This document shows positions 8,757-17,728 of a DNA stretch of 64,000 bases, piece after piece; the stretch's first letter is position 1; every line of letters starts with the position of its first letter. The notes under the pieces are model-generated. The model had not been told where the DNA came from. It worked only from the letters and a program-made list of their open reading frames with translations, and did not search any database. The translations under genes and the position numbers were made by a program. Origin of the DNA: Brucella thiophenivorans (GTDB taxonomy: Bacteria > Pseudomonadota > Alphaproteobacteria > Rhizobiales > Rhizobiaceae); assembly GCF_002252445.1 (NCBI RefSeq), contig NZ_NNRJ01000016.1, positions 42,792 to 106,791 of the forward strand, in the 5' to 3' direction.

Positions 8757-9681
8757 CCTCGGTCGCTGCCTGCTTAAGTTCTTTTTCAGTTCGGCTTCGG
8801 CGCTGGCGATTTTTGCCGGCGACTTCATTGTGCGTAATCCGGTGCTGACAGGAGGCGCTACGGCATTTGTCGTCGTGTTGGGTTTTGTCTCGGCCAATGC
8901 GCTCTGGTATCAGCCTGAAGCGCATAATGCGGTCTTTTTCAAAACGCGTGAGGATCTCGTTTTTAAGGCGACGCCGCGTGCAGTGCTGCCCGGAACGGTT
9001 GTTGAGAAAAAGCAGGAAACGGCAAGCGTTGAAACGCCTGAGACTGCCCAGGCGCAACCATCGACTGAAGCCGCAGAATTGTCGCCGGATCGTCTGCAAG
9101 TGACGGGTTCAATTGATGAAATGCTGCCTGCGCTTGCGCCTAATGCGGATCTTGAAATCGCGCGGCTGCAACAAAGACTGTTGACACTTGGCATTTATCA
9201 GGGTGCGGTCGACGGCTTTACCGGACCACAGACGCGAGAAGCCATTGAACGCTGGCAGGCACTTCAGAAGAAGCTCGGCGTTCCGGCACAAAACGCTGCG
9301 GCACCGGCGCAATCGCAAGACGATGTTGCAAAGTTCATTGATCTGGCGGTACCCACGCCGCGGCCAGAGCCTGCTGTGCTGAAAGTCAAAGAAACGGCAA
9401 AGCGCGCGCCTGATCTGGCATCGCTGCAAAGCAAACCCGCATCGGAAAAACAACAGGTAGCGGCTGTGGAGCCGCAGGCAAAGATTTCCTCGCAGGATAT
9501 TGTGCGCGTGCAGGCAGGTTTGAAAGCCTTTGGCAATGAACGGGTTAGCGTTGACGGTGTTCCGGGCAAATCTACGCAGGATGCCATTCGTGAATTCCAG
9601 AAACTTTTCAACTTGCGCGTGACAGGTGAAGTCGATGCCGCTTTGATTTCCAAAATGCGTGAAATCGGCCTGATAAGCTGA
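8683..9681 (+). CDS. Peptidoglycan-binding protein with two PG_binding_1 repeats
   Basis: A 332-residue membrane-anchored protein. The first 30 residues are basic and cytosolic, one or two hydrophobic segments lie at about 35-75, and the rest is periplasmic. Two peptidoglycan-binding repeats are visible: around 155-190 (LQQRLLTLGIYQGAVDGFTG) and at the C-terminus (VQAGLKAFGNERVSVDGVPG with DAIREFQKLFNLRVTGEVD). Between them is an Ala/Pro/Lys-rich linker. It starts inside the kinase gene and ends on the start of the DUF1491 gene, so the three form one operon. A role in sensing or localising to the cell wall is plausible. Confidence 0.85.
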   Translation: MTGRKTKTGNKAQSGSMRKPAKRHSLGRCLLKFFFSSASALAIFAGDFIVRNPVLTGGATAFVVVLGFVSANALWYQPEAHNAVFFKTREDLVFKATPRAVLPGTVVEKKQETASVETPETAQAQPSTEAAELSPDRLQVTGSIDEMLPALAPNADLEIARLQQRLLTLGIYQGAVDGFTGPQTREAIERWQALQKKLGVPAQNAAAPAQSQDDVAKFIDLAVPTPRPEPAVLKVKETAKRAPDLASLQSKPASEKQQVAAVEPQAKISSQDIVRVQAGLKAFGNERVSVDGVPGKSTQDAIREFQKLFNLRVTGEVDAALISKMREIGLIS

Positions 9682-10031
9682 TGCGGTTAACGTCAGACTT
9701 TTGGGTTTCCGCATTGATCCGCAAAATACAGGGCGAGGGCGGCTTTGCCTATCTTGCGCGCCGTGGCTCAAAGGAAGCGGGGGCGATCTTTATCAAGGTT
9801 AATTCGCGCTTTGGGACATGCGATCTTTACTCGCCTGCACCGCAGACGTCTTATGATGAGAATCACGATGGGGAACGCATGTTTTTGCGCATTCTCCACG
9901 AGGTCGACGATATCAAAGCAAGCGAGCGCATGGAGCGTGAAATCCGCTTCGACCCTGATTTATGGCTCATAGAGCTTGAAGATGTGGCCGATCCGACAAG
10001 CTTGTTTTCTATTTCACCGGATATTTTATAG
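9681..10031 (+). CDS. DUF1491 family protein
   Basis: A 116-residue soluble protein: MRLTSDFWVSALIRKIQGEG at the start, GGFAYLARRGSKEAGAIFIK, and FDPDLWLIELED near the end match DUF1491, a small alphaproteobacterial family of unknown function. Its ATG overlaps the preceding stop codon by one base. Its last 6 bases overlap the convergent DUF2336 gene. Confidence 0.88.
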   Translation: MRLTSDFWVSALIRKIQGEGGFAYLARRGSKEAGAIFIKVNSRFGTCDLYSPAPQTSYDENHDGERMFLRILHEVDDIKASERMEREIRFDPDLWLIELEDVADPTSLFSISPDIL

Positions 10032-10982
10032 GCTTGATCGTATTGTTGCGGAATCGACATCCGCAGCCGTCGCCATCTCACGCAGTTTGCTGCGCAGCAT
10101 TCTTGACATGTCGTCGGCTTTCCACCGGCGCACGAGCATGACAGCCTTTTCGCGATCAATCGAACGATACATTTGAATGAATTCGCGTAAATGATCGCGG
10201 TTGGCGGCAATCGGACCCAGCAGTGCTGACATGATCATGAAAGCTTCGGAAGCCGACATTCCCAGTGCGCGCAGGGCTATTGGCAGATGGGTTTCTGGCC
10301 ATTGTCCGATGATCCTATCAGCACGATCAAAAGAGACATCAAGCGAATCAGCCAAAGCCGTGCGGAAAATTTGATCGTCAATCAGCAGCGCTGTATCGAT
10401 CAGATAGTCAGGTGCCGAAAACGATGGCGTCTGGATCGGGCTTTCAGCGACTTCGCTATTTGCGTCTTCCGACGTGACAGGCCTATTTGGTTCAAGGCCT
10501 GCGAGATTTTCCTGCAAGGCGAGCAATCGGTCAATCGCGGGATCATTGAAGCTACGCAAAACATTTTTCAGCAAGGGATCGTCAGATTGCCTGCGTGCGA
10601 CGGCACGGGCATGGTCAATGCCATTTTTGCTGATGATGTCGAGCAAATCTTCGGATCGCAAAACTGCCGAACGCAGCAGGATAGGCGCGGAAATCTCAAC
10701 CGGTTCGTTTGCTAGCGATAAAACGAGACGGCGCGGCGCGTCTTCTATCTGAGCCAATGCGTGTGCGGCTTGCCGTTTGCCGCGTGTGGTTGCACGTTCA
10801 ATCAATGGAAATGCCAGATCTTCAAGCTGATGCGCATCGTGGCGGCCCGGACGCGTGATGGAGGCAAACGCAGCTATTGCAGCGCCCAGAAGGTCGTCTG
10901 CTTTGCTGCTATCAGCTCTCGAATGTGATTGGCTCCGGTTACCTGAAATCTCTTCCAGGACCCGGAACTGATCGTTTGTCAC
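10026..10982 (-). CDS. DUF2336 domain-containing protein
   Basis: A 318-residue all-helical soluble protein of HEAT-like character. DLLGAAIAAFASITRPGRHD, PLIERATTRGKRQAAHALAQ and DDPLLKNVLRSFNDPAIDRL fit DUF2336, a family common in Rhizobiales and often found near cell-cycle or signalling genes. The start is GTG at 10982 with GGAG upstream. Function is unknown. It is convergent with the kinase/peptidoglycan-binding operon. Confidence 0.8.
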   Translation of the reverse strand: MTNDQFRVLEEISGNRSQSHSRADSSKADDLLGAAIAAFASITRPGRHDAHQLEDLAFPLIERATTRGKRQAAHALAQIEDAPRRLVLSLANEPVEISAPILLRSAVLRSEDLLDIISKNGIDHARAVARRQSDDPLLKNVLRSFNDPAIDRLLALQENLAGLEPNRPVTSEDANSEVAESPIQTPSFSAPDYLIDTALLIDDQIFRTALADSLDVSFDRADRIIGQWPETHLPIALRALGMSASEAFMIMSALLGPIAANRDHLREFIQMYRSIDREKAVMLVRRWKADDMSRMLRSKLREMATAADVDSATIRSSL

Positions 10983-11115
10983 GCAAAGTTACTCCGGTAG
11001 GCTAAAACTATGAACGCGGCCTGCCGCATATCGGCAAACTGGATAATAGGTGTGAAGCCTTAGCAACTCATTAACCGTGCATAAGAAAGCGTCTGTTTTG
11101 CAGATAGTTAACTAA

Positions 11116-11160
11116 GCATGTCTCCCAAAAGTGGAAACCGGTTTTGGGAAAAAGACATGC
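11116..11160. repeat. Rhizobial-type palindromic repeat
   Basis: Outer arms GCATGTCT / AGACATGC enclose inner arms CCCAAAA / TTTTGGG around GTGGAAACCGG. This core is a very common intergenic palindrome in Rhizobiales genomes and shares AAAAGTG..AA.CGGTTTT with the other repeats in this window. It lies just beyond the stop of the DUF1254 gene and could cap that transcript. Confidence 0.8.
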
Positions 11161-11184
11161 GTAAAAATAAAAATTGCAAGCGGA

Positions 11185-11727
11185 TCAGCTTGCCTCATAT
11201 GGTGCGCAGCTTGCTTGCGTAAAGAAGCTTTGCACCTGTTCTCGCCAGCTTGCATCGGGAACGAAGCTGCGTAGAACAACCGCACCTTCGCTGACATTTT
11301 GTTCGATGATAACCGAGCGGCCATCATTCTGCACGCCCTCGGCGCGAAGCGCTGCAATGCCAAGCGGATCGGCAATGATCAGATCAAGCTGTCGATCATT
11401 CGATACATTGTCATTGAGGCTGTATAGATTATCGCCATTGGGTGCGTAAACTGACAGCGACCAGAAAGGCAGATTGCCTTTTGTTGTGATATGTATCGGG
11501 CCGTTCGTCAGATCAAACCGGCATGCCGCCTGTTCTATGAGCGGGTCCTGATCGGTGACAAGTCCCGACTTTTCGGAAAGCATATAGAAGCTATATGGTT
11601 CGCCCAAGGCTTCGAGATGCGACCAAGCATTTTTGCTCGAATAAAGCGGGACCAGCAGCAGAACCGCGATATGCACGATTGCAGCACCGATCAGGCCAAG
11701 CAGCAACAGGCGGAGTAACTTAGCCAC
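11185..11727 (-). CDS. DUF1254 domain-containing membrane-anchored protein
   Basis: A 180-residue protein with an N-terminal hydrophobic anchor (about 5-27) and a periplasmic domain. CRFDLTNGPIHITTKGNLPF and SVYAPNGDNLYSLNDN are typical of DUF1254. The GTG at 11727 has a GGAGG site six bases away and overlaps the end of the upstream DUF1214 gene by 8 bases (coupled); a longer frame starting further upstream lacks such a site. In other bacteria DUF1254 and DUF1214 are often fused in one protein; here they are two short, separately anchored proteins. Function is unknown. Confidence 0.82.
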   Translation of the reverse strand: MAKLLRLLLLGLIGAAIVHIAVLLLVPLYSSKNAWSHLEALGEPYSFYMLSEKSGLVTDQDPLIEQAACRFDLTNGPIHITTKGNLPFWSLSVYAPNGDNLYSLNDNVSNDRQLDLIIADPLGIAALRAEGVQNDGRSVIIEQNVSEGAVVLRSFVPDASWREQVQSFFTQASCAPYEAS

Positions 11728-12316
11728 GGCAAGCCTCCAGTATTGCGAGCGGCACGATGCGCGGCATGACGAGATCAATCAGCCCCGACGAACTTGCAGC
11801 GGGAGTATCATAAAGCGTCATCACCAGCACGAAGCTTCCGCTTCCATCAACGGGCAACCAGTTATCCGGACTGGCATTCGGCCCCACCGTGATCTCGACG
11901 CTGCCGTCATTTTCATAAAGGACGTCGCGTGAATGAAGTGCAGTTGGCAAGCCTTCGCGTGGAGTAATGGGTTCAAGGTTCGATGTCGCCGGATAGAGCG
12001 TCCAGAAACGCGCCGATGGTGTCAGGCCCGTGAGGCGATAGCTGCATCCGCGGACTAACTCGCGCCCATTGCTATCCCGACGTGCGTAAAACGGCAGTCC
12101 TTCTGCGGTGCCGAGCGCAAGTGATGCTTTGCGTGCCGCGCGCGCTTTTGAATAGGGATCGGCGTCACTTGTGCCAGAAGCGGGATAGGCATTCCATGCC
12201 CCAAGCTGCAACTCGCCAAAACCATCAAAATGGTCAAGGGCATAATCGGTCGCCCAGATGCCGCCGCCAATTGCGATTGCCAGTACCGTCATGACTTTGA
12301 GGATTGTTTTCAGCAT
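11720..12316 (-). CDS. DUF1214 domain-containing membrane-anchored protein
   Basis: A 198-residue protein with an N-terminal membrane helix (about 5-22). The region SYRLTGLTPSARFWTLYPAT, SRDVLYENDGSVEITVGP and NWLPVDGSGSFVLVMTLYD is the DUF1214 core. It starts 7 bases after the penicillin-binding-protein gene and overlaps the DUF1254 gene, so all three form one operon, which hints at an envelope role. Confidence 0.85.
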   Translation of the reverse strand: MLKTILKVMTVLAIAIGGGIWATDYALDHFDGFGELQLGAWNAYPASGTSDADPYSKARAARKASLALGTAEGLPFYARRDSNGRELVRGCSYRLTGLTPSARFWTLYPATSNLEPITPREGLPTALHSRDVLYENDGSVEITVGPNASPDNWLPVDGSGSFVLVMTLYDTPAASSSGLIDLVMPRIVPLAILEACRG

Positions 12317-12323
12317 TCTGTGC

Positions 12324-14483
12324 TCAAAGGACCGATATTTTGGTTCGTGTCGCTAGCGCCGGTACGGGCGGTGCAGTCAGGAATTTGTCTTGCAATTCTT
12401 TAAGCGTTTTTGTGGCAACAGGCGACAGAACGCGGGGCGGTGCGGCCATCATTTCCAGTGGACTTCCTGTCGCCGCCAGCTTTGGCTCTGTTGCCTTTGC
12501 GGGGGCAGGAAAGGCGGGCGTGATCCCCGGTATCGGCTTTAGTTCTATATTCTGATGGGCATAATTCATCATCCGCTGCCATGCCATTGCGGGCAGAACA
12601 CCGCCGGTAAGTTCCTTCATTGGCGTGAAATTATCATTGCCAAACCAGACGGCGGCGGTGAAATTACCGGTAAATCCGACAAACCAAGCATCGCGATAGC
12701 CTTGCGTCGTGCCTGTTTTGCCGCCAACGCGTGTCATAGGAAGTGCTGCGCGCCGCGCCGTTCCACGTTCTGGCACTTGCACTAGCATGGAATTCATCTC
12801 AAAAGCCGCTTTCTCCGAAAGCGCACGATGCGGCTTGGGGGTATCGCGTGAAAAGTCCCAAAGTACTTTGCCATCTGCCGATATGATCTGCGTGAAGCCA
12901 TGGCGATTGCCTGCCATGCCGCCATTGGGAAATACGTTAAAGCCGGTTGCCTGATCCATCACGGTCATTTCTGATGTGCCAAGCACCATAGTTTTGTGCG
13001 CGGAAATGGTGGATTCCACACCCATGGCTTTAGCGAGCGCTACGATGGGGGCTGTTGTGAGGTGATCGCGCGCAAGCCGGACCGGCACGGAGTTGAGCGA
13101 ACGCACCAATGCTGTTGTGAGATCTACACGTCCGGCAAAGCTGCGGCCATAATTACGCGGCGACCAATTGCCCCAACTCACCGGTGCATCGGAAACGACT
13201 GTACTGGGTGTAAGGCCTTTTTCCATCGCCGCTGCATAAACATAAGGTTTGAATGACGATCCCGCCTGCCGCAGCGCTTTGGTTGCGCGGTTGAACTGAC
13301 TCTGGCCATAATCGCGTCCACCGACAAGCGCGCGTACCGATCCATCATGGGCGATGACCACGGTGGCAGCTTCGGAGACATTATATTCTTTGCCATTCTG
13401 GCGCAGATAGAATTCAAGCGATTCTTCTGCGGCCTTCTGAATGTTGCGATCAAGTGTCGTGCGCACGGTCAGCGTATGCTGGGGTACTTTTCCTGCGATT
13501 TTTTTGACTTCTTCAAAGGCCCAGTCGAGGAAATAGTCAGGGCTTTCATTCTTGGCGCGGTCGATAATGCTGGCTGGATTGCGACGCGCTACCGCCACCT
13601 GTCCATCGCTCATAAAGCCACTTTCGACCATGTTGGAAAGCACAACATTGGCGCGCGCGCGCGCCGCTGGCAGATTGACATGCGGCGCGAATTTCGCAGG
13701 CGCTTTGAAAAGTCCGGCCAGCATGGCTGCTTCGGCAAGGCTGACATCTTTAACGTTTTTGCCGAAATAAAATTCGGATGCCGCTGCAATCCCGAATGTA
13801 CCGCCGCCCATATAGGCGCGGTCGAGATAAAGCTGGAGGATTTCTTTCTTGTTGAGGTTGCTTTCAAGCCAAAGGGCGAGGAACGCTTCCTTGACCTTGC
13901 GCTCAAGGGTGCGCTCATTGGACAGAAAAAGGTTTTTGGCAAGCTGCTGTGTTAGGGTCGAGCCGCCTTGTACCACGCCATTTGCGCGCAGATTCTGGTT
14001 GAGCGCACGGCTGAGCCCCCAGAAATCAATGCCATAATGATCGAAAAAGCGGCGGTCTTCAGTGCCGAGCACGGCTTTGATAACATGATCTGGCAATTCA
14101 TCGATTGGCACTGCCTGACGGTGCAAAATTCCGCGCTGGCCTATTTCATTGCCATAGCGGTCCAGGAAGGTAACTGCATAATCGTCCTGCGCACGCCAGT
14201 CTTTCTTGGTTTCTTCAAAGGCTGGAATTGCAAGCCCCAGCATAAGGACAGCGCCAATTGTGCCAAGCGTAAAGCCCTCGTCCAGCACTTCCACGACCAG
14301 ACGCCGAAAGCCGCGAACGCGAAATTTGCGTGAGAAAATAGTGATATTTTCCCACCATTCGCGCGAATTAAAACGGAGATTATAGAGACCGGAATCAATC
14401 CAGGCATCAAGCCCGATGAGCCGCGAAACCCGGAAGGGCTTGCGGCTTTTCTTGTCAAAATTTTCATCGGCCGTTTTACGCAT
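12324..14483 (-). CDS. Class A penicillin-binding protein (transglycosylase/transpeptidase)
   Basis: A bifunctional peptidoglycan synthase of about 719 residues. One transmembrane helix lies near 70-92. The GT51 glycosyltransferase domain has TEDRRFFDHYGIDF (catalytic Glu about 142), GGSTLTQQLAKNLFL and the RKVKEAFLALWLE motif. The transpeptidase has SSFKP (nucleophile Ser), SLNS and KTGTT in order. The C-terminal tail is Pro/Ala-rich. The ATG at 14483 (MRKTADENF) is preferred; the longer frame begins only at a TTG. It leads an operon with DUF1214 and DUF1254. It is shorter than the usual PBP1a and lacks an OB insert, so I give no mrc symbol. Confidence 0.93.
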   Translation of the reverse strand: MRKTADENFDKKSRKPFRVSRLIGLDAWIDSGLYNLRFNSREWWENITIFSRKFRVRGFRRLVVEVLDEGFTLGTIGAVLMLGLAIPAFEETKKDWRAQDDYAVTFLDRYGNEIGQRGILHRQAVPIDELPDHVIKAVLGTEDRRFFDHYGIDFWGLSRALNQNLRANGVVQGGSTLTQQLAKNLFLSNERTLERKVKEAFLALWLESNLNKKEILQLYLDRAYMGGGTFGIAAASEFYFGKNVKDVSLAEAAMLAGLFKAPAKFAPHVNLPAARARANVVLSNMVESGFMSDGQVAVARRNPASIIDRAKNESPDYFLDWAFEEVKKIAGKVPQHTLTVRTTLDRNIQKAAEESLEFYLRQNGKEYNVSEAATVVIAHDGSVRALVGGRDYGQSQFNRATKALRQAGSSFKPYVYAAAMEKGLTPSTVVSDAPVSWGNWSPRNYGRSFAGRVDLTTALVRSLNSVPVRLARDHLTTAPIVALAKAMGVESTISAHKTMVLGTSEMTVMDQATGFNVFPNGGMAGNRHGFTQIISADGKVLWDFSRDTPKPHRALSEKAAFEMNSMLVQVPERGTARRAALPMTRVGGKTGTTQGYRDAWFVGFTGNFTAAVWFGNDNFTPMKELTGGVLPAMAWQRMMNYAHQNIELKPIPGITPAFPAPAKATEPKLAATGSPLEMMAAPPRVLSPVATKTLKELQDKFLTAPPVPALATRTKISVL

Positions 14484-14630
14484 GAACTCTACTTTATAGC
14501 CGTAAAATTTATGAAACGAGCGCAACCTGCTCCCGGATAATAACAGATTAATAAGCCATAACTCATGTTAATTCGTAAACAGACTTTAGAAATATTGCTA
14601 AGAAAAAAATCATAAATAGGAAAATAGTCC

Positions 14631-14659
14631 TTGACGGCGTCACGGTGCTTTGCTATCAA
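14631..14659 (+). promoter_or_regulatory. Sigma70-like promoter in front of the GTA cluster
   Basis: TTGACG (14631-14636) and TATCAA (14654-14659) are separated by exactly 17 bases, and the upstream sequence is AT-rich. Transcription would start near 14666, about 130 bases before the first GTA gene and before a strong terminator. Confidence 0.6.
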
Positions 14660-14665
14660 TTAGAT

Positions 14666-14770
14666 ACAGTCAGAAAAGTGTGGCTGATGCCGATGAGAGC
14701 TTCGATACCCCCGGCTTTTATTGGTGCTTACAAAACCCCGGAAGCAATATGCTTTCGGGGTTTTGTATGA
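14666..14770 (+). ncRNA. Candidate small RNA or attenuated leader RNA
   Basis: The interval between the 14631 promoter and the 14731 terminator would give an RNA of about 105 nt. No open reading frame of useful length or matching ribosome-binding site is seen in it. It could be a free small RNA, or the prematurely terminated leader of the GTA operon. I do not recognise it as one of the named alphaproteobacterial RNA families. Confidence 0.4.
14731..14769 (+). terminator. Strong hairpin terminator ahead of the GTA cluster
   Basis: CAAAACCCCGGAAGC (14731-14745) pairs with GCTTTCGGGGTTTTG (14751-14765) with a single mismatch and a 5-nt loop. The A4/T4 flanks make it usable on both strands. It lies 31 bases before the first GTA gene. 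Confidence 0.8.
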
Positions 14771-14799
14771 AAAGAGGGTGAAGCTGACGGATATGGCCG

Positions 14800-15309
14800 T
14801 TGAAAACGCAAAAAATTGACGAGTGCCGTGAGGCGCGGGTCAGGCTGGCTTTTTGCCTGCAAATGAAACACGGCATCACACTTTCGGACATGTCACAGCT
14901 GATGGGCATTTCTGAAAAAAACTATCGGGATCGTTTGAAGCGTCTTGGTTTTCTTGAACAGATGCACAATAAACCATCCGCCACCGAAAGCGCTCTGCAA
15001 AGATTGCAGGCGGAACTTAACAAGCTGATCGATGGTGATGAATTGCCAGACAAGAGCAAGGCTGAAGCCCTGATGGCGCTGGCCAAGGCGGTGAAAACTG
15101 TTGGTGACCTTGCTACTGAGACGGAAACTACCACAGTTGATAATGCGGGATCAGTGGTGAGCCTTCATGAGGTCAGACAGGCGCTGATACGCATAGACAG
15201 GAGAATTGAAGACCTTGCACAAAGGCACGCGCGGGAAATCGTGGAGCGCGGACTTGACGCAAAATCAGATAATGGCAGCGGATCGCGAATGGCTGATCAG
15301 GGCGCGTGA
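14800..15309 (+). CDS. GTA gp1-like small terminase/packaging protein
   Basis: A 169-residue protein at the position of the GTA gp1 (small terminase) gene. Residues 25-55 hold a helix-turn-helix-like stretch (LSDMSQLMGISEKNYRDRLK), expected of a DNA-recognising small terminase. The remainder is helical with a Lys/Glu-rich middle and a basic C-terminal helix. The only in-frame start before this region is TTG at 14800. The end overlaps the start region of the large terminase. The assignment rests on position plus the helix-turn-helix; sequence similarity to known small terminases is weak. Confidence 0.7.
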   Translation: MKTQKIDECREARVRLAFCLQMKHGITLSDMSQLMGISEKNYRDRLKRLGFLEQMHNKPSATESALQRLQAELNKLIDGDELPDKSKAEALMALAKAVKTVGDLATETETTTVDNAGSVVSLHEVRQALIRIDRRIEDLAQRHAREIVERGLDAKSDNGSGSRMADQGA

Positions 15310-16507
15310 CGCGCAATTGCCGCCTTCTGGTAACTGGAGGAATTGGCTTATTCTCGGTGGTCGCGGTTCTGGCAAGACAAGGGCAGGGGCCGAATGGGTA
15401 TCGGGAATGGCATTGGGGCTTGCGCCATTTTCCAAGAAAGCTTGCAGACATATCGCGCTGGTTGGCGAAACTTTTTCCGATGCGCGTGAGGTGATGGTTG
15501 ATGGTCCTTCCGGCATTTTGTCGGTGTCGCGGATTTCGCGTCCGCGTTATGAAGCGACACGTCGGCGGCTTCTTTGGGATAATGGTGCGGTGGCTTCCCT
15601 TTATTCGTCGGAAGATCCGGATGGTCTACGCGGACCGCAGTTTGATGCTGCATGGTGCGACGAGCTCGCGAAGTGGAAAAACCCGCAGGCCACGTGGGAT
15701 ATGCTGCAATTTGGCCTCCGGCTGGGTGATTTTCCGCGGCAGGTGGTGACGACAACGCCACGTGCTGTGCCTTTGTTGAAAGCCTTAATGACGGAACATT
15801 CGGTAGCCATGACGCATATGCGAACAGCGGAGAACTCCGAACATCTGGCTGATGGTTTCATGGAAACCATTAATCAACGCTATGCCGGAACACGTCTTGG
15901 ACGGCAGGAACTTGACGGCGAACTGATCGAGGAACGCGCAGGCGCTTTGTGGTCGCGCGAGCGGATTGAACAATGTTTCGAAACCTCTGCTCCCGAGCTA
16001 GTACGTATTCTGGTAGCAGTCGATCCGCCTGCTTCGTCAGGTAAATCGTCGGATGCCTGTGGGATTGTCGTTGCAGGTATTGATGAAAATGGCTTTGCGC
16101 ATGTACTGGCCGATGAAAGCATGAACATGGCTAAACCGCATCAATGGGCGCGGCGCGCAATCGCTCTTTATCATTATTATGAGGCCGATGCGATTTTGGC
16201 GGAGGTCAACCAGGGGGGCGAAATGGTTGCAGCTGTTTTGTCGGCCGAAGATGCAACCGTGCCAGTGCTAATGCGCCATGCATCGCGCGGCAAATGGCTG
16301 CGCGCTGAGCCGGTGGCGGCCCTTTATGAGCAGGATCGTGTTCGCCATGCGGGACGCTTTGCGGCACTGGAAGATGAAATGTGCGATTTCGCACCCGAAG
16401 GTCTTTCGACTGGGCGTTCGCCGGATCGTCTGGATGCCCTCGTATGGGCGCTGACCGAACTCATGCTTGGTCACGACCGAAAGCCGCGTATCAGGCGTTT
16501 CGGATAA
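15206..16507 (+). CDS. GTA/phage large terminase (packaging ATPase-nuclease)
   Basis: The motor that cuts and pumps DNA into the capsid. Walker A is GGRGSGKT (residues 51-58 of the longest form), followed by RAGAEWV. The Walker B-like region is near the FDAAWCDELAKWKNPQATWD segment, and the RNase H-like nuclease half holds VAVDPPASSGKSSDACGIVV. GTA versions package random host DNA. The start is uncertain: TTG at 15206 lies almost on top of an AGGAG, and ATG at 15272 begins MAADREWLIRARDAQLP, which fits the family N-terminus well and would give 411 residues. Confidence 0.93.
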   Translation: MKTLHKGTRGKSWSADLTQNQIMAADREWLIRARDAQLPPSGNWRNWLILGGRGSGKTRAGAEWVSGMALGLAPFSKKACRHIALVGETFSDAREVMVDGPSGILSVSRISRPRYEATRRRLLWDNGAVASLYSSEDPDGLRGPQFDAAWCDELAKWKNPQATWDMLQFGLRLGDFPRQVVTTTPRAVPLLKALMTEHSVAMTHMRTAENSEHLADGFMETINQRYAGTRLGRQELDGELIEERAGALWSRERIEQCFETSAPELVRILVAVDPPASSGKSSDACGIVVAGIDENGFAHVLADESMNMAKPHQWARRAIALYHYYEADAILAEVNQGGEMVAAVLSAEDATVPVLMRHASRGKWLRAEPVAALYEQDRVRHAGRFAALEDEMCDFAPEGLSTGRSPDRLDALVWALTELMLGHDRKPRIRRFG

Positions 16508-16534
16508 CACTCAAAATTATTGGAGAGCCGATAT

Positions 16535-17728
16535 ATGGCGTGGAAATTGCCGTGGCGCAGAGCTGCCGCGAAGGCACCTTCATATCCCAATTCGGGGTGC
16601 GAGAGAAAAGCCGCGAATGGCTTTGTCGCCCTTCATATGGAACGCGGGCCGACATGGATTGCGCGGGATTATAGATCGCTGGCGCGTGAAGGATTTATGC
16701 GCAATCCGGTGGCACATCGCTGTGTCCGGCTGATCGCCGAAGCGGCCAGCAATATTCCGTGGCTGCTTTATGAGGGCACCACCGAGCATGAAACCCATCC
16801 GCTGCTTGATTTGGTTGCGCGTCCGCAGGCGGGACTTGATGGCAGCAGTTTCTTCGAGCGGCTTTATGGGCATCTGCTGATTTCAGGCAATGCCTATGTC
16901 GAGCGTATCGATCTGCCGAGCGGCAACAGCGAATTGCATCTGCTGCGGCCCGAAAGGGTGACGCTTGAAACGTCGAGCGATGGGTGGCCACAATCGCTCA
17001 TCTATCGTTCGGGCAATACAAGCAGGGCGGTTTCTTTGGCAGGCTTGGCATCCTCTGGTCTGCACCTGAAATTGTTTCATCCGCTGGATGACCATTATGG
17101 TTTTCCACCGCTTGAAGCAGCACTCATGGCGCTTGATCTGCACAATGCAGCCGGTGCCTGGAACAAGGCGCTGCTTGATAATTCGGCACGGCCTTCCGGT
17201 GCGCTGGTCTATGCGCCAAAAGATGGCGGCAACCTTACCGAAGAGCAGTTCGACAGGCTAAAGACGGAACTCGAAGAGGGCTATACCGGAGCATCGGGCG
17301 CTGGCCGACCACTGCTTCTTGAAGGTGGGCTTGACTGGAAAGCCATGGGCTATAGCCCACAGGATATGGATTTCATCGAAGCGAAAAATGGTGCTGCACG
17401 CGATATTGCACTGGCGTTTGGTGTGCCGCCCATGCTGCTCGGCATTCCGGGCGATAATACCTATGCCAATTATGCAGAAGCCAATCGCGCCTTTTATCGC
17501 CTGACCGTGCTGCCGCTGATTAATCGTACTGCCAAGGCGTTTGGCGGCTGGCTGGGGCCGTTGTTTGGCGGCGATTTGCGGCTCGAACATGACATCGACC
17601 AGATTGAAGGATTGTCGCTGGAACGCGAGTCGCTCTGGCGTCGTGTTTCGGAAGCTTCATTCTTAAGTGACGACGAAAAACGCGATGTGGTTGGTTATCA
17701 GCCGCGTGCAGAAAGGAGAGTACCGTGA
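16535..17728 (+). CDS. GTA/phage portal protein (HK97 family)
   Basis: A 397-residue HK97-type portal, the dodecameric ring through which DNA enters the head. NPVAHRCVRLIAEAASNIPW, LISGNAYVERI and GVPPMLLGIPGDNTYANYAE are classic portal motifs. The ATG at 16535 (MAWKLPW) has TGGAGAG upstream; an earlier TTG at 16520 is less likely. It follows the terminase by 27 bases. Its stop overlaps the GTG of the next gene. Confidence 0.95.
   Translation: MAWKLPWRRAAAKAPSYPNSGCERKAANGFVALHMERGPTWIARDYRSLAREGFMRNPVAHRCVRLIAEAASNIPWLLYEGTTEHETHPLLDLVARPQAGLDGSSFFERLYGHLLISGNAYVERIDLPSGNSELHLLRPERVTLETSSDGWPQSLIYRSGNTSRAVSLAGLASSGLHLKLFHPLDDHYGFPPLEAALMALDLHNAAGAWNKALLDNSARPSGALVYAPKDGGNLTEEQFDRLKTELEEGYTGASGAGRPLLLEGGLDWKAMGYSPQDMDFIEAKNGAARDIALAFGVPPMLLGIPGDNTYANYAEANRAFYRLTVLPLINRTAKAFGGWLGPLFGGDLRLEHDIDQIEGLSLERESLWRRVSEASFLSDDEKRDVVGYQPRAERRVP

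Larger units (their letters stand above)
14484..14799. other. Intergenic region upstream of the GTA cluster
   Basis: About 316 bases between the divergent penicillin-binding-protein gene and the first GTA gene. The left part (14530-14630) is AT-rich. The right part carries the promoter and terminator described separately. No protein gene was found. Confidence 0.6.

Noticed and set aside
14697..14770. Possible tRNA-like element before the GTA cluster
   Set aside because: The hairpin is a simple terminator; no T-loop GTTCGA motif or cloverleaf could be drawn.
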